From Salipiger thiooxidans (GTDB taxonomy: Bacteria; Pseudomonadota; Alphaproteobacteria; Rhodobacterales; Rhodobacteraceae), in contig NZ_FNAV01000011.1 in assembly GCF_900102075.1 (NCBI RefSeq), positions 162,303 to 226,302 of the forward strand: 64,000 nucleotides of DNA. The letters run 5' to 3'. A program made the translations under genes and the position numbers. Positions 31,595 to 39,596 of this stretch are shown here, piece after piece. Numbering within the stretch: position 1 is the stretch's first letter; each line of letters begins with the position of its first letter. The notes beneath the pieces were generated by a model. That model was given only the letters and a program-made list of their open reading frames with translations. It was not told the DNA's origin and made no database searches.

Positions 31595-31657
31595 ATGACC
31601 ATGATGCGCGACCCAAAGACCCTTATTCGCCTTGCCCGCGAGACTGGCGAAGACGCC

Positions 31658-32221
31658 ATGGCCGAGCCGCTTGACCTTGGCGCGCGCGTCCGCGAACTGC
31701 GCAAGGAGCGGGATTGGACGCTCGAGCAGGCGGCGAAGCAGGCGGGGCTTGCCCGCTCGACGCTATCCAAGATCGAGAACGGCCAGATGTCGCCCACCTA
31801 CGACGCGCTCAAGAAGCTTGCGGTCGGGCTGGGGATCGGCGTGCCGCAGCTGTTCACGCCGCCGAAGAAAGACCAGGTCTCGGGCCGCATGGTGCATACG
31901 CGCGACGGCGAGGGGCTGCATCAGGCCACGGTGACCTACGAGCACGAACTGCTGGCCGAGACGCTCACCAAGAAGAAGATGCTGCCGTACCGCGCCCGCG
32001 TCCGGGCTCGCGATATGGGCGAGTTCGACGGATGGGTGCGCCACGACGGCGAGGAATTCCTCTACGTGCTGACCGGTATCATCCGGCTCTACACCGAGTT
32101 CTACGAGCCCATCGAGATGCGCCGCGGCGACAGCGCCTATTACGACGCGACCATGGGGCACAACGTGGTCTCGACCAGCCCCGAGGACGCGACGATCCTC
32201 TGGGTCACCTCACTCGGCTAG
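31658..32221 (+). CDS. XRE family regulator with C-terminal cupin domain
   Basis: This 187-residue regulator has an N-terminal helix-turn-helix (LDLGARVRELRKERDWTLEQAAKQAGLARSTLSKIENGQMSP, about residues 4-45) and a C-terminal cupin sensor domain (WVRHDGEEFLYVLTGIIRLYTEFYE, near 122). Such proteins usually respond to a small metabolite bound in the cupin. I chose the ATG at 31658 (MAEPLDLG) because a promoter -10 ends at 31594; a longer frame reaches 31574. It is divergent from the acyl-CoA synthetase, so control of CoA-ester metabolism is a fair inference. Confidence 0.85.
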   Translation: MAEPLDLGARVRELRKERDWTLEQAAKQAGLARSTLSKIENGQMSPTYDALKKLAVGLGIGVPQLFTPPKKDQVSGRMVHTRDGEGLHQATVTYEHELLAETLTKKKMLPYRARVRARDMGEFDGWVRHDGEEFLYVLTGIIRLYTEFYEPIEMRRGDSAYYDATMGHNVVSTSPEDATILWVTSLG

Positions 32222-32244
32222 GTTACGACCGGCGAAGCAAGCGT

Positions 32245-32430
32245 TCAGCACTGACCGTCGCGGGCGAGGGCCGCAAGCCGCGCGAGCTCGTCCTCGGCAT
32301 GCCAGTAGGTCAGTTCCTCGGGCGTCGAGGGCTCGACTGCAGGCATCTGGCCGGACGGTCGGATGCCCACGGTCGCAGGCGCCACGATCTTCGGGGACAA
32401 GGCATTGCGCTTCTTGAGAAAATTCAGCAT
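32245..32430 (-). CDS. Small hypothetical protein, 61 aa
   Basis: This is a 61-residue protein starting at 32430 (MLNFLKKRNALSPKIV) with an excellent AGGAGG 8 nt upstream. It has no signal peptide. The basic N-terminus is followed by an acidic end (PEELTYWHAEDELARLAALA). I recognise no family. The strong ribosome site and the sensible composition are the reasons to call it. It converges on the XRE-cupin gene with 23 bp between stops. Confidence 0.5.
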   Translation of the reverse strand: MLNFLKKRNALSPKIVAPATVGIRPSGQMPAVEPSTPEELTYWHAEDELARLAALARDGQC

Positions 32431-32593
32431 CACGGGGTCCTCCTGTGCGCATAACCCCGAGGCAGGCTGCGCGGTTCCCGCGCGGCCCGTCCGCTGCTGA
32501 AATTTCATCTGATCGTCACGAGGGTTGATCGCCACGAGGCATCCGGCAAGGACCGGACTGCAGGGGCTTGTGTCACGGGCGGTCAAACGCCCC

Positions 32594-32824
32594 TCAGCCG
32601 ACGCGGCGGCGGATCTCGCAGGGCAGACTGTCGGTGAAGAGCAGAGCCTCGAGCGCGTCACGCGCCTCGAACACCGTGAGGTCATGACACGCGGCCACCT
32701 GGGCCACCAGCGTCTCCATCCGCGCGGGCGGCTGGTCCAGGGTTTCGGGGGCCAGCTCGGTGAAATGCGCCTGAAGCCGCTGGCGGGCGCTGTTCCAGTT
32801 CTGGGCGACACGGGTCCATTGCAT
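32594..32824 (-). CDS. Small hypothetical protein, 76 aa
   Basis: This 76-residue protein starts at 32824 (MQWTRVAQNWNSARQRL), with GGAGG 9-10 nt upstream; an ATG at 32833 sits right on that site, and a GTG at 32851 lies before it. The N-terminus WxxVxxNWxxxxxxLxxxF recalls the start of CsbD-like stress proteins, but the match is weak. The C-terminal half (DLTVFEARDALEALLFTDSL) should be helical. Function unknown. Confidence 0.5.
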   Translation of the reverse strand: MQWTRVAQNWNSARQRLQAHFTELAPETLDQPPARMETLVAQVAACHDLTVFEARDALEALLFTDSLPCEIRRRVG

Positions 32825-32949
32825 CTGTCTCATACCTCCGAAACGTGACACTCGTCCTTCCGTTCCGAAGCCCCGCGCCGGTCGGCAAAGCTCTGCGCAA
32901 CGCTTTGGAACGTTGCACAGAGGATGCCGGTGCAGATGCTAACATCTGC

Positions 32950-34239
32950 TTAGCGTTCGGGCAGCAGCCCCCGTGGCGCGAAGCGCAGGACCAGCAGCAG
33001 GATCACGCCCATGGTGAGCAGCCGCATGTGCTGAACCGAGTCCAGCAGGTGCGCCTTGATCGCCGAGCCGTCCGCCATGCCCGAGGTGACGATCCCCATG
33101 ACCCACTGGCCGATGGGTTCGACCTGCACCCAGAGGAACCAGATCAGGAACCCGCCGAGCACCGCGCCCAAGTTGTTGCCCGAGCCGCCGACGATGACCA
33201 TCACCCAGACCAGGAAGGTGTAGCGCAGCGGCTGGTAGCTCGAGGGCGTGAGCTGCCCGTCGAGCGTGGTCATCATCGCGCCCGCGATGCCGCAGAGCGC
33301 CGAGCCCAAGATGAAGATTTGCAGGTGCCGCGCGGTGACGTCCTTGCCCATGGCCTCCGCCGCCTCCTCGTTGTCGCGGATGGCGCGCATCATGCGCCCC
33401 CACGGCGAGTTCAGCGCCAGCTGCGCCAGCACCAGAAGCACCACCAGCACGACGGTGAAAAGCACCGAGTAGCCGAGCTTGACGTAGAGCGTCGAGGCGG
33501 TGGTGGCGTCGAGCCCCAGCGAGCCGGCGGTCTCGACGAAGGAGGAGCTGGCCTGCAGGTCGACCTCGTAGGGTACGGGACGGGGCAGGCCGATGACGTT
33601 CTTCACGCCGCGCGCCAGCCAGTCCTCGTTCTTCATCACCGCGATGATGATCTCGGCGATGCCCAGCGTCGCGATGGCGAGGTAGTCCGACCGCAGCCCC
33701 AGCGCGGTCTTGCCGATCACCCAGGCGACGCCCGCCGCAAGCAGCCCGCCCACCGGCCAGGCCAGCAGCACCGGCAGCCCGAGGCCGCCGAGGAAGCCGG
33801 TGGCAGCGGGGTTGACCGCCTCCACCGCATCGACGCCCGGATCGAGCACGGCGCGGTAGAGGAAGAAGCCGCCCACCGCGATCAGCGCCACGGCAAGGCC
33901 GCGACGCCCGCGCGGCAGGCGCTTCCACGCGACGACGCTCAGCACGATGGCCACGAGTCCCAGCGCGAGGGCCGCGAGGACGCGCCAGCCGCCCGCGGCC
34001 CAGGCCTCGGGCACCGGCGCGACCGAGGTCAGCACCACCGCGAGCCCGCCCAGCGCCACGAAGCCCATGACGCCGACGTTGAAGAGCCCTGCGAGCCCCC
34101 ATTGCAGGTTGACCCCGAGCGCCATGATCGCGCTCACCAGCCCCATGTTCAGGATGATCAGCGCCGAGTTCCAGCTCTGCAGGACCCCGGTCGCGATGAT
34201 GAGCGCCGCGACGAGCGCGAAGAGACCGAGCGTCCTCAT
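32950..34239 (-). CDS. livM: Branched-chain amino acid ABC transporter permease LivM
   Basis: LivM is one of the two inner-membrane permeases of a LIV-type importer. The protein has 429 residues and about ten membrane helices. The LivM signature lies around SDYLAIATLGIAEII and SPWGRMMRAIRDNEEAAEAMGKDV, the coupling loop to the ATPases. The start at 34239 (MRTLGLFALV) has GGGGAAA upstream and overlaps the livH stop by 4 bp. It is the last gene of livJ-livG-livF-livH-livM. It is longer than E. coli LivM's core because of an insert of about 80 residues in the first half. Confidence 0.92.
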   Translation of the reverse strand: MRTLGLFALVAALIIATGVLQSWNSALIILNMGLVSAIMALGVNLQWGLAGLFNVGVMGFVALGGLAVVLTSVAPVPEAWAAGGWRVLAALALGLVAIVLSVVAWKRLPRGRRGLAVALIAVGGFFLYRAVLDPGVDAVEAVNPAATGFLGGLGLPVLLAWPVGGLLAAGVAWVIGKTALGLRSDYLAIATLGIAEIIIAVMKNEDWLARGVKNVIGLPRPVPYEVDLQASSSFVETAGSLGLDATTASTLYVKLGYSVLFTVVLVVLLVLAQLALNSPWGRMMRAIRDNEEAAEAMGKDVTARHLQIFILGSALCGIAGAMMTTLDGQLTPSSYQPLRYTFLVWVMVIVGGSGNNLGAVLGGFLIWFLWVQVEPIGQWVMGIVTSGMADGSAIKAHLLDSVQHMRLLTMGVILLLVLRFAPRGLLPER

Positions 34240-35246
34240 ACCGATTTCCCCTTGAAGAGACCCGTGGGCCGGAACAGCAGAACGATGATCAGGATCACGA
34301 AGCTGACGGCGAACTTGTAGTCGGTGGACATGAGCTGCACGAGCCCCGAGGGCTCGAGCGCCTCGGGCAGCAGGTAGGTTGCCACCTTCTTCCACGCGTA
34401 GGTGATGCCGACCTCGGAGAAGGCGATGATGAAGCCGCCCGCGATGGCGCCCAGCGGCGAGCCGAGCCCGCCGACGATGGCGCTGGCGAAGATCGGCAGC
34501 AGCAGCTGGAAGTAGGTGAAGGGCTTGAAGCTCTTGTCGAGCCCGTAGAGCGTGCCCGCCACCACCGCCAGCGCCGAGACGATGATCCAGGTCACCGTCA
34601 CCACCCGCTCGGGGTTGATGCCCGAGAGCAGCGCGAGGTCCTCGTTGTCGGAATAGGCCCGCATCGACTTGCCGGTGCGGGTGCGGTTGAGGAACCAGAA
34701 CAGCAGCGCGACGACGATGACGGCGGTCACCACGGTGATCGCCTGCGTGGATTTCAGCGCCAGCCCCTCGTCGAGGCCGGTCATCGCCTTGAAGTCACGG
34801 GCCGAGATCAGGAACCGCGTGCCGTCGTCGAAATCCTGGTCGTTGGGCCCGATGACGAAGCGGGTGAGGCCGTTGTAGATGAACATGACACCCATCGACA
34901 CGATCACGAGGATCACCGGTTTGGCCTTCTGCTCGCGGTAGAAGCGATAGATCAGCCGGTCGGTGCCCAGCACCAGAAGCGCGGTGCCCGCGATGCCGAA
35001 GGGAATGGCCAGCAGCGCGGTCGGCAGCGGCGACAGGCTCACGCCCAGCGCCTGCAGCCCCCAGGTCACCAGGATGGTGATCATCGTGCCGATGGCCATG
35101 GTGTCGCCATGGGCGAAGTTCGAGAAGCGCAGGATGCCGTAGATCAGCGTCACCCCGAGCGCCCCCAGCGCGAGCTGGCTGCCATAGGCCATGGCCGGGA
35201 TGAGCACGAAATTCGCAAGCGCCACCAGTGCGTTCAGAGCGTCCAT
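34236..35246 (-). CDS. livH: Branched-chain amino acid ABC transporter permease LivH
   Basis: LivH is the second permease of the importer. The protein has 336 residues and about eight helices. Family motifs include ALGVTLIYGILRFSNFAHGD near 30, TGKSMRAYSDNEDLALLSGIN near 195 (ATPase coupling loop) and AIVGGLGSPLGAIAGGFIIAFSE near 268. I chose the ATG at 35246 (MDALNALVALANF), which directly precedes the first helix. Overlap with livM indicates coupled translation. Confidence 0.92.
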   Translation of the reverse strand: MDALNALVALANFVLIPAMAYGSQLALGALGVTLIYGILRFSNFAHGDTMAIGTMITILVTWGLQALGVSLSPLPTALLAIPFGIAGTALLVLGTDRLIYRFYREQKAKPVILVIVSMGVMFIYNGLTRFVIGPNDQDFDDGTRFLISARDFKAMTGLDEGLALKSTQAITVVTAVIVVALLFWFLNRTRTGKSMRAYSDNEDLALLSGINPERVVTVTWIIVSALAVVAGTLYGLDKSFKPFTYFQLLLPIFASAIVGGLGSPLGAIAGGFIIAFSEVGITYAWKKVATYLLPEALEPSGLVQLMSTDYKFAVSFVILIIVLLFRPTGLFKGKSV

Positions 35247-35340
35247 CGGATCCGCCCCCCGTTCTGTTCCGGACCGCGCGGCGGGACGCATCCCGCCGGT
35301 TCCGTCTTTCCGAAAATACTCACCTCAGGTCTCCACCCGC

Positions 35341-36165
35341 TCATCCGCCGAGGAAGCTGCGCCGGACTTCGTCGTCGGCCAGCAGCTCCTTGCCCGTGCC
35401 GGTGTGGGCATTGCGCCCCTGCACCAGCACATAGGCCTTGTCGGCGATCTCCAGCGCCTGACGCGCGTTCTGTTCCACCATCAGCACCGGCAGCCCGGTG
35501 CGCGCGACCTCGATGATCCGGTCGAAGAGCTCGTCCATCACGATGGGGCTCACGCCCGCGGTCGGCTCGTCCAGCATCAGCACCTTGGGCTGCGTCATCA
35601 GCGCCCGGCCCACGGCCACCTGCTGGCGCTGACCGCCCGAAAGCTCGCCGGCCGCCTGACGGCGCTTTTCCTTCAGGATCGGGAACAGGTCGTAGACCTG
35701 TGCCATCGTCCCCCGGAAATCGTCGTCGCGGATGAAGGCGCCCATCTCGAGGTTCTCCTCCACCGTCATCGAGGTGAAGATGTTGTGGGTCTGCGGCACG
35801 AAGCCCATGCCCTTGCGCACCCGCGCCTGCGGGCTCAGCTCTGTGATGTCCTCGCCATCGAGCCGCACCGAGCCCTCGCGCAGGTTCAGCATGCCGAAGA
35901 CCGCCTTCATTGCGGTCGACTTGCCGGCGCCGTTGGGCCCCACGATGACCGCGATCTCGCCGCGCTCCACCGCGATGGTGCAGCTGTGCAGGATGTCCGC
36001 GCCGCGGCCGTAGCCGCCGGTCATCGCCTCGCCGATCAGGAAGGGCCCGCCCGGCGCCGCGTGCTCGTGGCCGCCCTCGCGGACGGGGCGCGCCTCGCCC
36101 ATGCCCCCGGGTTTCGCGATGGACAGATCCCGGTTGCCCCGGTCGCCGTAGTCGCCGCCGCTCAT
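35341..36165 (-). CDS. livF: Branched-chain amino acid ABC transporter ATPase LivF
   Basis: LivF is one of the two ATPases of the importer. The protein has 274 residues. Walker A GPNGAGKST is at 76-84, the signature LSGGQRQQVAVG near 175, and Walker B VLMLDEPTAGVSP near 195. LivF proteins usually start where residue 42 lies here (FLIGEAMTGGYG), so about 40 glycine- and charge-rich residues are extra. M48 would truncate the first strand, so the extension seems real or the start is unusual. Repeat copy C lies 13 bp upstream. Confidence 0.9.
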   Translation of the reverse strand: MSGGDYGDRGNRDLSIAKPGGMGEARPVREGGHEHAAPGGPFLIGEAMTGGYGRGADILHSCTIAVERGEIAVIVGPNGAGKSTAMKAVFGMLNLREGSVRLDGEDITELSPQARVRKGMGFVPQTHNIFTSMTVEENLEMGAFIRDDDFRGTMAQVYDLFPILKEKRRQAAGELSGGQRQQVAVGRALMTQPKVLMLDEPTAGVSPIVMDELFDRIIEVARTGLPVLMVEQNARQALEIADKAYVLVQGRNAHTGTGKELLADDEVRRSFLGG

Positions 36166-36178
36166 GACCGCCCCCGTG

Positions 36179-36239
36179 TCTTCATCTTGCCCGGCAAACT
36201 CCGGGGGAGTCGCCGCATGGCGACGGGGGCAGCGCCCCC
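36179..36239 (+). repeat. Dispersed ILPDKL element, copy C (hairpin subtype)
   Basis: The box TTCATCTTGCC-CGGC-AAACTCC is at 36181-36202, followed by a GTCGCC/GGCGAC hairpin and GGGGGC/GCCCCC around AGC. The layout is the same as in copy A, but the first stem sequence differs while still pairing. It lies inside the liv operon, between livG and livF, antisense to both. Confidence 0.75.
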
Positions 36240-36253
36240 TGCAATGGTGCCGG

Positions 36254-37045
36254 TCATGCGGTGGTCTCCCCGGTCTTCGCGGCGTTCTTGAGCCCGGTGC
36301 CGAGATAGGCCTCGATCACCGCGTCATTGGCCTTGATCTGGTCGAGCGTGCCCTCGGCCAGCTTCTTGCCCTCGGCCATGACGATGACCGGGTCGCAGAT
36401 GCGGCCGATGAAATCCATGTCGTGCTCGATCACGCAGAAGGTGTAGCCGCGCTCCCGGTTGAGCCGCACGATGGTGTCGGCGATGGTGTTGAGCAGGGTG
36501 CGGTTCACCCCGGCGCCGACCTCGTCGAGGAACACGATCTTGGCGTCCACCATCATTGTGCGCCCGAGCTCGAGCAGCTTCTTCTGCCCGCCCGAGAGAT
36601 TGCCGGCCTTCTCGTCCCTGAGGTGAGAAATCGTCAGGAACTCAAGCACCTCGTCGGCTTTCTTCAGCAGTGAGGCCTCTTCCTGCGCGATGCGGCCGCG
36701 GCCGAACCACGCCGACCACAGGCTCTCGCCGGTCTGGCCGCCCGGCACCATCATCAGGTTCTCGCGGCAGCTCATCGACGAGAACTCGTGGGCGATCTGG
36801 AAGGTGCGCAGCAGCCCCTTGTGAAACAGCGCGTGCGGCGGCAGGCCGGTGATGTCCTCGCCGTCCATGGTCACCGTCCCCGAGGTCGGGGGCAGCGCGC
36901 CCGCAATCACGTTGAAGAGCGTCGACTTGCCCGCGCCGTTCGGACCGACCAGCCCGGTGATCGAGCCCTTCGCGATCTCGAGCGAGGCGCCGTCAACGGC
37001 CCGGAAACCGCCGAAATGGCGGTGAAGGTTCTCCACCCGTATCAA
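36254..37045 (-). CDS. livG: Branched-chain amino acid ABC transporter ATPase LivG
   Basis: LivG is the second ATPase of the importer. The protein has 263 residues. Walker A GPNGAGKSTLFNVI is near residue 34, the signature LSGGQKKLLELG near 155, and Walker B KIVFLDEVGAGVN near 175. It has the LivG-type C-terminal IVRLNRERGYTFCVIEHDMDFIGRICD. The aspartate-glutamate pair at the end of Walker B is intact. It lies downstream of livJ across a hairpin and upstream of livF. Confidence 0.92.
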   Translation of the reverse strand: MIRVENLHRHFGGFRAVDGASLEIAKGSITGLVGPNGAGKSTLFNVIAGALPPTSGTVTMDGEDITGLPPHALFHKGLLRTFQIAHEFSSMSCRENLMMVPGGQTGESLWSAWFGRGRIAQEEASLLKKADEVLEFLTISHLRDEKAGNLSGGQKKLLELGRTMMVDAKIVFLDEVGAGVNRTLLNTIADTIVRLNRERGYTFCVIEHDMDFIGRICDPVIVMAEGKKLAEGTLDQIKANDAVIEAYLGTGLKNAAKTGETTA

Positions 37046-37094
37046 GATGTCATCCCCGTTCGCGCCTTTTGCGGCGCCTGTCTTCTATTTGAAA

Positions 37095-37119
37095 CAGCCC
37101 GGGAGAGGGTCCCGGGCTG
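37095..37119 (-). terminator. Intercistronic hairpin livJ-livG
   Basis: This is a perfect 10-bp stem, CAGCCCGGGA with TCCCGGGCTG, loop GAGGG on the plus strand, followed on the minus strand only by TTTC. It is more likely a partial terminator or a 3'-end stabiliser that keeps livJ mRNA above the rest of the operon than a full stop. Confidence 0.55.
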
Positions 37120-37142
37120 CTTGGTGTCGTGGTGCGACCGCC

Positions 37143-38336
37143 TTACTGGAAGGAGACGGTCTCGAAGGCGCCGTCCTTGATCTCGTAGTAGCGGTAGGTG
37201 CCTGCGGCTTCGCCCGGGCCCACCAGCTCCACGTTGGTCGCGCCGACGTAGTCGACGTCGCCGCCGTCGGCGATGATCTTGAGCGCCTTGCCCAGCTCGC
37301 CCGGCAGGATCGGCTCGCCCGGGGCGTTGGCCACGTCGAGCACGTTTGCCGCCACCGCTGCCGAAGACACTTCGCCGCCCTTCATCATCGCCAGCGCGAT
37401 GAGGGCCGCGGCGTCGTAGCTCTCGCGGGTGTAGGAGCTCTCGGCGGTCACGCCGGCTTCGGTCGCGAGCGCGCTGAACGCCTCGGCGCCTTCGCCTTCC
37501 GCCCACGGAACCGAGCCGAAGCTGCCGTCGATGTCGGTGCCGAGATCGGCCAGCAGCGCGTCCGAGTACATGCCGTCGCCCATGGCGAAGGTGTCGAAGG
37601 CGCCGGTGTCGAGCGCGGCCTGGATCATGCCCTTGCCGCCCTGGTCCGAGTAGCCCAGCACCACGAGCACGTCACCGCCGGCCGAGGCCAGCGCGCCGAT
37701 CTCGGCCGAGTAGTCGCCCTTGCCGTCCTCGTGGGGCGCCGAGAGGGTGATCTCGCCACCGGCTGCCTCGAAGGCCGCCGCGAAGCTGTCGGCGAAGCCC
37801 TTGCCGTAGTCGTTGTTGGTGTAGGTCACCGCGACCGAGGAAATGCCGCGCTCGCCCAGGATGTTGGCGAGCACTTCGCCCTGGCGCGCATCGGACGGCG
37901 AGGTGCGGAAGAACAGGCCGTTGTCCTCGGCCGAGGACAGGGCCGGCGAGGTCGCGGAGGGCGAGATCATCGGCACGCCGTTCGGCACGGCGACGTTCGA
38001 CAGGATCGCACCGGTCACGCCCGAGCAGTCGGCGCCCATGATCGCGACGATACCGTCGGTGGTGATGAGGCGCTCTGCGGCGGCACTTGCTGCAGCGGAG
38101 TCGACGCAGGTGCTGTCGGCGCGCAGCGGGGTCAGCGTGACACCCTCGAGGAACGCACCGCTGTCATTGACCTCCTTCAGCGCGAGCTCGGCGCTGGCCC
38201 CCATCGACGGGGTGAGCGATTCAATCGGGCCGGTGAAGCCGAGGATGACGCCGATCTTGGCGTCCTCGGCGTGCACGGCGCCAGCAGCAAGCAGCGTGGT
38301 GGCAGCAGAAGCCAGAAGCCACTTTTTCATTGTCAT
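37143..38336 (-). CDS. livJ: Branched-chain amino acid ABC transporter substrate-binding protein
   Basis: This periplasmic binding protein delivers amino acids to LivHM. The protein has 397 residues. A clear Sec signal peptide (MKKWLLASAATTLLAAGAVHA) is followed by IGVILGFTGPIESLTPSMG, the LIV-type ligand-site start. The start at 38336 (MTMKKW) has GGGAGAA upstream; ATG at 38330 is the alternative. It heads the liv operon and is divergent from a sugar dehydrogenase gene across 145 bp. The true ligand could be another amino acid or amide, as this family is broad. Confidence 0.9.
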   Translation of the reverse strand: MTMKKWLLASAATTLLAAGAVHAEDAKIGVILGFTGPIESLTPSMGASAELALKEVNDSGAFLEGVTLTPLRADSTCVDSAAASAAAERLITTDGIVAIMGADCSGVTGAILSNVAVPNGVPMISPSATSPALSSAEDNGLFFRTSPSDARQGEVLANILGERGISSVAVTYTNNDYGKGFADSFAAAFEAAGGEITLSAPHEDGKGDYSAEIGALASAGGDVLVVLGYSDQGGKGMIQAALDTGAFDTFAMGDGMYSDALLADLGTDIDGSFGSVPWAEGEGAEAFSALATEAGVTAESSYTRESYDAAALIALAMMKGGEVSSAAVAANVLDVANAPGEPILPGELGKALKIIADGGDVDYVGATNVELVGPGEAAGTYRYYEIKDGAFETVSFQ

Positions 38337-38481
38337 GTTCTCCCATCTTGGAACGCTTTGTCCGGAGGAAAGCCTAAGCGCGCCTTTGCTGAAATGGAAG
38401 GGGCGACAAACCGCCTGCCGCTGCGGAATACGGGTTGCTCCCCGGTGGTACGGCCCCATATCGGCCAAAGGAGGTGCCGCA

Positions 38482-39573
38482 ATGAAAAAACTCGTCTTTT
38501 CCGGGATCCTCGCGCTTTGCCCGCTGAGCCTTGCCGCTGCCGAGGACATCTCCTCGGAGATCGGTACGTTGTCGGTGACGCCTGTGGTGCAGGGGCTCGA
38601 CAGCCCGTGGGCGTTCGGTTTCCTGCCCGACGGCACCATCCTCGTGACCGAGCGCGACGGCCGCCTGGTCGCGGTCAGGGACGGGGCCGCGAAGCGCGTC
38701 GGCGGAGTGCCCGAGGTCTATGACGGCGGGCAGGGCGGCCTGCTTGACATCCTCGTCCCACGCGATTTCGCCAGCAGCCGCGAGCTCTTCTTCAGCTACG
38801 CCAAGCCGATGCGCGGCGGTGCCGGCACTGCAGTGCTGCGCGCCCGGCTGTCCGAGGACGGCAGCCGGCTCGAGGCGGCGGAGACCATCTTCGAGATGAG
38901 CCGCGGCTCGGGCGGCGGGCGGCACTTCGGCTCGCGCCTCGTGGAGGCTCCGGACGGCACGCTCTTCGTCACCATCGGCGAGCGCGGCGATGCGGACGCG
39001 GCGCAGGACCTTGCGCGGCACAACGGCACCGTGGTGCGCATCACCCGCACGGGGAAGGTGCCCGGCGACAACCCCTTCGTCGGTACCTCCGGTGCGCGGC
39101 CCGAGATCTGGTCCTATGGCCACCGAAACGCGCAGGGCGCGGCGCTCGACCGGCGCGGGCGGCTCTGGGTGGCCGAGCACGGCGCGAAAGGCGGCGACGA
39201 GGTGAACCGGATCGAGAAGGGCGCCAACTACGGCTGGCCGGTGATCTCCTACGGTCGCCACTACTCGGGCGCGAAGATCGGCGAGGGCACGTCGAAGCCC
39301 GGGATGGAACAGCCGGTGTTCTACTGGGACCCCTCGATCGCGCCCTCGGGCATGACCTTCCTGTCGGGCGGTCGCTGGGATGGAGATGCCCTCGTGGGAT
39401 CGTTGAAATTCGATTACATCTCAAGGCTTTCCGGCGATCCCCTCAGGGAGGCCGAGAAGCTCTCGTCAGACGCCACCCAGCGGATCCGCGACGTGGCGCA
39501 GGGGCCGGACGGCGCGATCTGGTTTCTCTCCGAGACCCGGGGAACGCTTTTCCGCGCGAGCCCGCCGCGCTGA
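38482..39573 (+). CDS. PQQ-dependent aldose sugar dehydrogenase (GSDH type)
   Basis: This secreted 363-residue beta-propeller enzyme has a signal peptide (MKKLVFSGILALCPLSLAAA). It resembles soluble aldose sugar dehydrogenases (YliI/sGDH), which oxidise sugars at C1 using PQQ. Motifs: LDSPWAFGFLPDGTILVTERDGRL near 40, GRHFGSRLV near 145 (catalytic histidine), and EIWSYGHRNAQG near 210 with a calcium/PQQ-type histidine. AAAGGAGG lies 7 nt before the ATG. Whether the cell makes PQQ cannot be judged here. Confidence 0.87.
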   Translation: MKKLVFSGILALCPLSLAAAEDISSEIGTLSVTPVVQGLDSPWAFGFLPDGTILVTERDGRLVAVRDGAAKRVGGVPEVYDGGQGGLLDILVPRDFASSRELFFSYAKPMRGGAGTAVLRARLSEDGSRLEAAETIFEMSRGSGGGRHFGSRLVEAPDGTLFVTIGERGDADAAQDLARHNGTVVRITRTGKVPGDNPFVGTSGARPEIWSYGHRNAQGAALDRRGRLWVAEHGAKGGDEVNRIEKGANYGWPVISYGRHYSGAKIGEGTSKPGMEQPVFYWDPSIAPSGMTFLSGGRWDGDALVGSLKFDYISRLSGDPLREAEKLSSDATQRIRDVAQGPDGAIWFLSETRGTLFRASPPR

Positions 39574-39596
39574 GCCGCGGCTGACCCGACGCGCGC

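Noticed and set aside
33305..33325. Possible fifth copy of the dispersed element (CAAGATGAAGA)
   Set aside because: It lies inside livM and encodes conserved residues (IFILGSA). The AAACTCC part and hairpins are missing.
35300..35335. TTTCCGAAAATACTC between livF and livH
   Set aside because: It looks like another short intergenic motif, but only one copy was found in the window, so it cannot be called a repeat.
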